Of a stretch of DNA of 64,000 bases, positions 59,289 through 64,000 are shown piece by piece. The translations under genes were made by a program, and so were the position numbers. Each line of letters begins with the position of its first letter. Position 1 is the first letter of the stretch. Location of the stretch: the NCBI GenBank assembly GCA_030263715.1, contig SZPM01000009.1:19918-83917 (forward strand), in the 5' to 3' direction. Source of the stretch: ATM1 sp003577165. Lineage in GTDB: Bacteria; Armatimonadota; Fimbriimonadia; Fimbriimonadales; ATM1. Below the pieces are notes generated by a model, which had not been told where the DNA came from, ran no database searches, and was given only the letters and a program-made list of their open reading frames with translations.

Positions 59289-59294
59289 TATACT
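59289..59294 (+). promoter_or_regulatory. -10 box of PEP-CTERM protease gene
   Basis: TATACT followed by a 5' leader of about 12 nt with AAGGAGGAG before the ATG; here the canonical layout is used. No clear -35. Confidence 0.5.
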
Positions 59295-59312
59295 GGTTCT
59301 CAAGGAGGAGCA

Positions 59313-60272
59313 ATGAAAGGAGAACTCCTACTGCGAAGGATCCCCTTCGCATTGTTGGCCTTTTCGTTTGTCTCCGGCGCGTGGCCCATTGCACGCCATC
59401 CTGGAGACATCGGAGTCCCGGTGGGACTCATCAACGCAACCGTACGGGTCCGGGCCATCGGCTTCGGTCTTGGCACTGGAACCGTCATCGACGTGAAGCC
59501 GGACGCCTCAGGTCCTGGAGGCTGGCTGTGTGTTCTGACCGCGGACCACGTTGTCGGGCACGGCACAGATGGCTGGCAGGTTGGATTCGGCAACGGCACC
59601 GGCGCAGGACCGTGGCAGTACAACGCTCCGCTCATGTTCCGGGGGCCGTTCGACCCCGCTGGAGGAACCTGGGTCGACCTGGCGCTTCTCGGCGTCCGGG
59701 TCAACGACCTGACGACCCTCCCAGCGCTCACCATGCCCACTCCCGCGGCGCCTGTGACGCCCGGCGTGATCCAGAAGGGTTTCGGTGACACGGGGACGAT
59801 CGGCGCTCCGAGGGAGTACGACATCGTCGCCGGATTCGGCACGTATCGGAACGGTCGGAATACGATCGACGCGACGCCGATCAAGGAGATCGGCGATCCA
59901 GCGACGGGTAAGAACTACCGGTACGTTTCGCTCGAAGGCGACCTTGACTTCCTTCCGCCGGCACCCGGCGCATGGCCGCCCGATGCCGGCGAGTCTCACT
60001 TCCTCAGCGGTGATTCCGGAGGGCCGTCGGTTCAGCAGGATCCATCGTCCGGGCAGTGGCTTCTGGTCGGCGTCCATTCGGCGAGCCAGACGAACGTGGG
60101 TTACACCCGGGTCGTCGAAGGCTCCCTTTGGTGGGATGTGCGGGTTGGTTCGTATCTCAATTGGGTCGAATCCTCGTGCGCAGCCGTGCCGGAGCCGGCG
60201 AGCCTCGTTGCAGTCCTCGCAGGCGTGCTCTCGGTGATGGTCGGGAGACGACGCAGAGCGAGAGGAAGCTAG
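59313..60272 (+). CDS. trypsin-like serine protease with PEP-CTERM anchor
   Basis: A 319-residue exported protein. Signal peptide (RRIPFALLAFSFVSGAWP). A chymotrypsin-fold protease: His in VLTADHVVGHG, Asp in TWVDLALLGV, Ser in HFLSGDSGGPSV. The C-terminal sorting signal is VPEPASLVAVLAGVLSVMVGRRRRARGS (PEP, helix, Arg run). The protease would be displayed at the envelope after exosortase processing. Strong Shine-Dalgarno. Downstream a long imperfect GC hairpin (60279-60318) may be a weak terminator. Confidence 0.88.
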   Translation: MKGELLLRRIPFALLAFSFVSGAWPIARHPGDIGVPVGLINATVRVRAIGFGLGTGTVIDVKPDASGPGGWLCVLTADHVVGHGTDGWQVGFGNGTGAGPWQYNAPLMFRGPFDPAGGTWVDLALLGVRVNDLTTLPALTMPTPAAPVTPGVIQKGFGDTGTIGAPREYDIVAGFGTYRNGRNTIDATPIKEIGDPATGKNYRYVSLEGDLDFLPPAPGAWPPDAGESHFLSGDSGGPSVQQDPSSGQWLLVGVHSASQTNVGYTRVVEGSLWWDVRVGSYLNWVESSCAAVPEPASLVAVLAGVLSVMVGRRRRARGS

Positions 60273-60386
60273 CGAACAACCCCCGGCCGCCCATCTCCGT
60301 GGGCTGTCGGGGGAGTCGCAGCACCGTGTGGACGTCGCGTCAGCGAAATCCGCGCGACCGCCCCAAGTTTCGCGGTGGCGAATCGC

Positions 60387-61307
60387 CTACGCGGTCCAAA
60401 TGAATGGAGCCGCATCGGTCATGACGTAGCCCTTCGTTCGAACCGCCTCTTCGAGGTAATCCGGCAAAGTGAATACGCTCCGATGGAAGCGCGGAGTGTA
60501 ATAGCGGTTGACGATTCCGCGTTCCTCGAAGCGTGCTTCGAGGTCGGCCTCCGTGAGATCGAGGGGGCTGTGCTGCTTGCTGCCCAGCACGAATCCCCAG
60601 GGCAGGAAAAAGGTCGTCATGATAGCCCAGTATCCGTGAGTCTCTGGGAAGACTTGCTGAACTGTGCGAAGGCAGGGCGCAAAGCAGTCGGGGTAGTTGA
60701 TGTTGGCGCACCCGGCTTGCATCGCGAACACTCCGTCGTCCGTTAAGCGGTCTCGGCAGAGCGCGAAGTACTCCTCGGTAAATAGATACACAGCCGGCCC
60801 GCCTTCGAGAGGATCGGGCAGATCGCTCAAGATCACGTCGAACTTCTCGTCGGTTTCCTTCAAGTATTTGCGGGCGTCCATGTGCACCAATTCCGTGCGA
60901 GGATCATCGAACGCGCCCTGGTGCCACTCCGGCATATGCTCCTTCACCATCGCGATAAGTTCGCCATCGATGTCCACCATAACTGCGCGCTCGACCGAAG
61001 GGTGCCTCAATGCTTCGCGAAGTGTGGCTCCTTCACCCCCACCCGCAACGAAGACGCTCTTCGGATTCGGGTGGAGAAACATCGCCGGTTGAGTCATGCA
61101 CTCGTGGAAGATGAACTCGTCTAAGATGCTGCTCTGGATCTTGTAATCGAGAAACAGAGTTTTGCCGAATCTTGGGATCTCGCAGATCTGAACTTCTTGA
61201 TACTTGGTGACCCCTTCGAAAAGCATCTTCTCGACAGTGAAGCACCACTCCGCGGCCGTCGTGTGTGTCTCGCTGATGAACATGCCCATTCGCTGCGTAA
61301 ACGCCAT
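60387..61307 (-). CDS. speE: spermidine synthase SpeE (polyamine aminopropyltransferase)
   Basis: A 306-residue aminopropyltransferase. FGKTLFLDYKIQSSILDEFIFHECMTQPAMF, VFVAGGGEGATLREALRH (dcSAM site), VMVDIDGELI, VILSDLPDPLEGGPAVYLFTEEYFA (catalytic Asp in SDLPDP) and YYTPRFHRSVFTLP all fit. It transfers aminopropyl from decarboxylated SAM to putrescine (or a related amine). It lies 72 bp downstream of speD in the same direction. Confidence 0.96.
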   Translation of the reverse strand: MAFTQRMGMFISETHTTAAEWCFTVEKMLFEGVTKYQEVQICEIPRFGKTLFLDYKIQSSILDEFIFHECMTQPAMFLHPNPKSVFVAGGGEGATLREALRHPSVERAVMVDIDGELIAMVKEHMPEWHQGAFDDPRTELVHMDARKYLKETDEKFDVILSDLPDPLEGGPAVYLFTEEYFALCRDRLTDDGVFAMQAGCANINYPDCFAPCLRTVQQVFPETHGYWAIMTTFFLPWGFVLGSKQHSPLDLTEADLEARFEERGIVNRYYTPRFHRSVFTLPDYLEEAVRTKGYVMTDAAPFIWTA

Positions 61308-61379
61308 GATTCGTACTGACTCCTTTGATTCTTTCGGGCGCAGTCCTTATCGGCTGCGGCGCGGAACGGAGACCTCAGA

Positions 61380-61970
61380 TCAAGGTCTGCTCACTTCGGA
61401 CTGGAGGCCTCTCCGAACAATCAAGTACCGAGTCCGTGTGGGATGGAATCGGATCTGGAGAGTCTCCACCGCCTTGTCGATCAGCACCGACTCACTGCAG
61501 TAGAAGAGATCGATGGCGGCGTATCCGTGCTCCGGCCAAGTGTGAATCGTAAAGTGGGATTCCGCGATGATTACGGCGCCGGAGACACCGTACGGTTTGA
61601 ACTCGTGGAACTCGCTCGTGATGACCGTCGCGTTGCTTGCGTGCGCCGCGGCTTCCATTGCCGCGCGAACGGTGGACTCCTGTTCGAGTTGGCGTCGCTC
61701 GCAGCCGTATAGCTCGATGAGAAGGTGGCTGCCGAGGGAAGGTTCGATGTTTGGATCAGAGGGGTGCTTAAAGTCGTCGGAGTGAATCCAGTCGCGGAAT
61801 GAGTCGTCACGACCCGGAATCACCGTCCATCCAGGGTCAACCTGAACGGGTTCAACCGCGGACGTCGAACGAAGCCAACCGCGAAGACGCGCGAGCACGG
61901 CCGAGAGAGGGTTAGAGAAGGCGTGCGCGGCGACGGCGATTGCGAGTGCAGCGGCCGTCAGCCAGAACAC
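61380..61970 (-). CDS. speD: S-adenosylmethionine decarboxylase with N-terminal membrane helix
   Basis: A 196-residue SpeH-type proenzyme. Cleavage between Glu and Ser in VIIAESHFTIHTWPE would create the pyruvoyl group; the essential Cys (LFYCSES) and His are present. The catalytic part starts near residue 85. Before it lies a hydrophobic helix (WLTAAALAIAVAAHAF) and a charged linker, an unusual anchor: most SpeH are about 120-130 residues and soluble. The GTG at 61970 follows AGGGAG; the frame stays open to a TTG at 62048, adding 26 residues. It provides decarboxylated SAM for SpeE. Confidence 0.85.
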   Translation of the reverse strand: MFWLTAAALAIAVAAHAFSNPLSAVLARLRGWLRSTSAVEPVQVDPGWTVIPGRDDSFRDWIHSDDFKHPSDPNIEPSLGSHLLIELYGCERRQLEQESTVRAAMEAAAHASNATVITSEFHEFKPYGVSGAVIIAESHFTIHTWPEHGYAAIDLFYCSESVLIDKAVETLQIRFHPTRTRYLIVRRGLQSEVSRP

Positions 61971-62166
61971 CGCCCCATACCTCCCTGCATAAGACAGCCG
62001 TGGCGCCCACGCGCCGACCCAACCCCCGCGCAGCGTCTGCGCGGACAAGCCAAAGTCGAACTAATATTCATCTCGTTTCACGTGAGGCCGCCTGGGCCGT
62101 CTGAGCCAGAGGTTACGGCGGCGGGCGCGAAGTATACCAGAGGGTCGGTCAGCCGGGTTTCACTTT
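61971..62166 (-). other. speD leader region
   Basis: The 196 bp between the SpoIIM-like stop and the speD GTG. On the minus strand TATACT (near 62133) could be a -10, giving a leader of well over 100 nt, and TATTAG nearer the gene is another. The leader is GC-rich and contains in-frame start options (TTG 62048). No known riboswitch was recognised; a polyamine or SAM-responsive element is only a possibility. Confidence 0.3.
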
Positions 62167-63132
62167 TCACCGAGGTGCGTTCGTCCGACCGGCGAGCGTG
62201 ATGTAGGCAAGCAGGAGAAAGAGCAGGGTCGTCCCAACGAGGATGCGGCCAGGGTCTGACACTGCTGCATTGAAACTAAACGAAGCCTCGATGGGAGCGG
62301 CGATCCAGATCAGGACGACTCCAAGGCCGAGGAGGTGGGCGACGTCGCGAGCCACCAAGCGAAAGGCCTGGACTCGAGTCCGGCGACCGGGATTGAGGAA
62401 GGTGTAGCCGACGAGAAGGCCGGCTGCGCTGGCAATGAAGATGCCGGATATCTCCGGGACGCCGTGGGGATAGACGCTGACGAGGAAGCGGGAGAGCCGC
62501 GGGGTCCCGGAAAGTTCATGCCAGAAGGCGCCCATCACGGCTCCGTTCTCCAGAAGGTCATTCACGGTGAGGGCGCCGAGGGTCACGCTGCCAGCGACGA
62601 TGCGGACGGCGACGAGGGTGTTGTTGTAGATGTAGAACCCAGTCATCGCAAGCGCTTGCTCTGTGTCGACGGGACCGAATTCCTGCGTCTTCCACTGCTC
62701 CAGGGAGCCTTTCAGGCCGCCCGGGACGATGACGTCGAGGGTCGAGGGCTCCATGGAGACCGCGTTCCTGGCAAAGATGGCCCCGACCACCCCAATAGAG
62801 ACAGCGGCCATGACGAAAGGCCACCTCCTCCGAACGACCCTGGCCGCCTCGAGGGCGGCCCCCGTCAATGCCTGGAGGAGCGGTTTCCCCGGCCGCTTGT
62901 AGAGAACGCCGTGCCCGCGGCCAATCAGGTCGTTGAGGTAGGCGCGGAGGCCTGGATTGCCCGAGTGGGTGCGAACGACGGCAAGATCGCGGGCGGCTCG
63001 CCGATAGAGTCTGCCGAAGTCGCGGAGGTCCCTGCCGGAAAGGCGAGAGATGTTGTGTTCCCCCATGTCGATCAGGGCATGGAGCTTCTGCCAGTCGGCC
63101 TGGCGACGCTCGACGAAGTCCTTCTCGTTCAC
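62167..63132 (-). CDS. SpoIIM/DUF95-like membrane protein
   Basis: A 321-residue protein. Residues 1-90: a soluble helical segment (EKDFVERRQADWQKLHALID, then GRDLRDFGRLYRRAARDLAVVR) seen in front of the SpoIIM domain. Then about five transmembrane helices, with the family marker FYIYNNTLVAVRIVAGSVTLG and HGVPEISGIFIASAAGLLVGY. The family is named for a sporulation protein but is common in non-sporulating bacteria, often near RDD/MoxR genes. GTG start 10 nt after TAAACT; a TTG two codons upstream is possible. Confidence 0.82.
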   Translation of the reverse strand: MNEKDFVERRQADWQKLHALIDMGEHNISRLSGRDLRDFGRLYRRAARDLAVVRTHSGNPGLRAYLNDLIGRGHGVLYKRPGKPLLQALTGAALEAARVVRRRWPFVMAAVSIGVVGAIFARNAVSMEPSTLDVIVPGGLKGSLEQWKTQEFGPVDTEQALAMTGFYIYNNTLVAVRIVAGSVTLGALTVNDLLENGAVMGAFWHELSGTPRLSRFLVSVYPHGVPEISGIFIASAAGLLVGYTFLNPGRRTRVQAFRLVARDVAHLLGLGVVLIWIAAPIEASFSFNAAVSDPGRILVGTTLLFLLLAYITLAGRTNAPR

Positions 63133-63361
63133 GGCCAAGGACAGTTTACTGCTCGCTCACAGAACCCTGACGCATCCCGGAGCGTCTTGATAGGAGACGG
63201 CGGTCGTCTGAGAGAGGGCGCCACGGATTTGGGATGGCAGGGGAGTTGGCATCCCAATTGCTGTGGTCATGGGCGGCTTGCAGGGAAGCGCTGGCCGACA
63301 CCGAATGTGGTGGTGCAACCGGGCGGAGGGAGTTGCCCGTTTGTGCCCAAGCGAACCTTAG
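63133..63361. other. divergent intergenic region SpoIIM-like / sigma factor
   Basis: A 229 bp gap. It contains the SpoIIM-like -10 at its left end and an inverted repeat GGGATG/CATCCC (63231-63255). No open frame with coding character and no recognised RNA. Confidence 0.4.
63143..63148 (-). promoter_or_regulatory. -10 box of SpoIIM-like gene
   Basis: TAAACT on the minus strand, 10 nt before the GTG at 63132. Confidence 0.45.
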
Positions 63362-64000
63362 ATGCAAAGGCCCATTGGCTCGGCGGAGGCTGAAAGCCAC
63401 CAGACGGACGGGATTCCATCCTATTTGTCACGTCTTACCCAGACACCGCTTCTGACGTCGGAAGAGGAGCGCGAACTCTCGCGACGGGCCAGGTCAGGCG
63501 ACGAAGCGGCGAGGAAACGGCTTGTCGAGGCCAACATGCGCCTGGTCGTGAACATCGCGAAGCAGTACCGCCACAGGGCCGTAGCCTTCGAGGACCTCGT
63601 CCAAGAAGGGGCAATCGGTCTGATGAGCGCGGTCGAAAGATTCGACCCCGACCGGGGCTTCCGCTTCTCAACCTACGCGACACACTGGATTCGGCAGACG
63701 ATCAGCCGCGCGATCGACGTCAAGTCCCGAACGATCCGACTGCCCGCCCATGTGTCCGACCTGCACCGCAAGCTCGCGAGGCTTCGCGAAACTATGTCGG
63801 CCGACCTGGGCCGGGATCCAACGGCAAACGAGTTGGCCTACGAGCTGGGGATCTCCCAGCAGCGATTCCTGTTTCTCCTGCAGTCCTTCCAAGACGCGGT
63901 ATCGCTGGAGTCAGTCCGCGCGGGAATGGACGGCGCGTCTTTACGGTCATCGATCTGCGAGAAGCAGACGATCGATCCGGAAGAGGGCGTTCTCGACAGC
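63362..64000 (+). CDS. RNA polymerase sigma factor, RpoD/SigA-like (3' partial)
   Basis: The visible 213 residues start at ATG 63362 (MQRPIGSAEAESHQTDG) and run off the window. Region 1.2 (YLSRLTQTPLLTSEEERELSRRARSGD), region 2 (ANMRLVVNIAKQYRHRAVAFEDLVQEGAIGLMSAVERFDPDRGFRFSTYATHWIRQTISRAI) and the start of region 3 (LPAHVSDLHRKLARLRETM, GRDPTANELAYELGI) are present. There is no region 1.1, so this is a group 2/3-like or short primary-type factor rather than full RpoD. Region 4 lies beyond the edge. Confidence 0.92.
   Translation, partial: MQRPIGSAEAESHQTDGIPSYLSRLTQTPLLTSEEERELSRRARSGDEAARKRLVEANMRLVVNIAKQYRHRAVAFEDLVQEGAIGLMSAVERFDPDRGFRFSTYATHWIRQTISRAIDVKSRTIRLPAHVSDLHRKLARLRETMSADLGRDPTANELAYELGISQQRFLFLLQSFQDAVSLESVRAGMDGASLRSSICEKQTIDPEEGVLDS

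Noticed and set aside
62167..63132. Evidence of sporulation from the SpoIIM-like gene
   Set aside because: The family is widespread in non-sporulating bacteria and no other sporulation gene is in the window.
1..64000. CRISPR arrays, insertion sequences, integrases, prophage genes
   Set aside because: No regularly spaced direct repeats, no transposase or integrase motifs and no tRNA-associated integration remnants were seen.

Overview
The window is about 60% GC, densely coded (roughly 94% by eye), and carries no rRNA, CRISPR array, insertion sequence or phage gene that I could see. It reads as core chromosome of a free-living Gram-negative-type bacterium. PEP-CTERM proteins, an FHA/PP2C pair, ThyX, a selenoprotein SelD, arginase and speD-speE, together with many GTG starts placed directly after a -10 box, fit Armatimonadota (Fimbriimonadia-like). 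That assignment is an inference from gene content, not a database match.

Layout. 1-7.3 kb: end of a NarL/LuxR response regulator; a leftward operon moaD-moaE-ferredoxin reductase-sarcosine oxidase-like-aspartyl protease; a membrane class III nucleotide cyclase; a Tat-exported glycosylasparaginase. 7.3-17.4 kb: glmS, an FAD oxidoreductase, DUF1015 plus a metallo-beta-lactamase-fold gene, a polyprenyl synthase, an FHA/PP2C signalling pair, a Gfo/Idh/MocA dehydrogenase and a TPR protein. 17.4-25.7 kb: four overlapping genes for two ABC-2 exporters, a PepT-like peptidase, a DUF192 lipoprotein, a GH63-like protein, a DUF4397 protein and a DprA-like protein. 25.8-37 kb: GH38 mannosidase, a small pseudopilin-like protein, sbcD-sbcC, argS divergent from arginase, and an ANKH/MATE-like membrane protein. 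37-46.5 kb: tRNA-Asp, tRNA-Phe, an atypical SDR, a LolA-like secreted protein, pheA divergent from ileS-lspA, a possible small RNA, HNH, thyX and a PEP-CTERM protein. 46.6-53.3 kb: selD with an in-frame UGA, a sigma factor fused to a GGDEF-like domain, pilC, a diguanylate cyclase, pcm, two envelope genes and queF. 53.4-64 kb: PAP2 phosphatase, a secreted NPCBM protein, a CBS protein, a cassette of two unknown membrane proteins and an ArgC-like protein without a Rossmann domain, a PEP-CTERM trypsin-like protease, speD-speE, SpoIIM-like, and the start of a primary-type sigma factor.

The best leads are: (1) the sigma-70/GGDEF-like fusion at 47635-48891, beside pilC and an active-looking diguanylate cyclase; (2) the truncated ArgC-like protein translationally coupled to a membrane cassette at 56948-59183; (3) selD, whose true start lies upstream of a UGA selenocysteine codon followed by a SECIS-like hairpin; and (4) a recurrent promoter layout in which a -10 hexamer ends 6-10 nt before the start codon, implying leaderless mRNAs. 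Other genes in the window use ordinary Shine-Dalgarno sites. The promoter layout was used to choose many starts, including selD, rocF, pcm, queF and the SDR.
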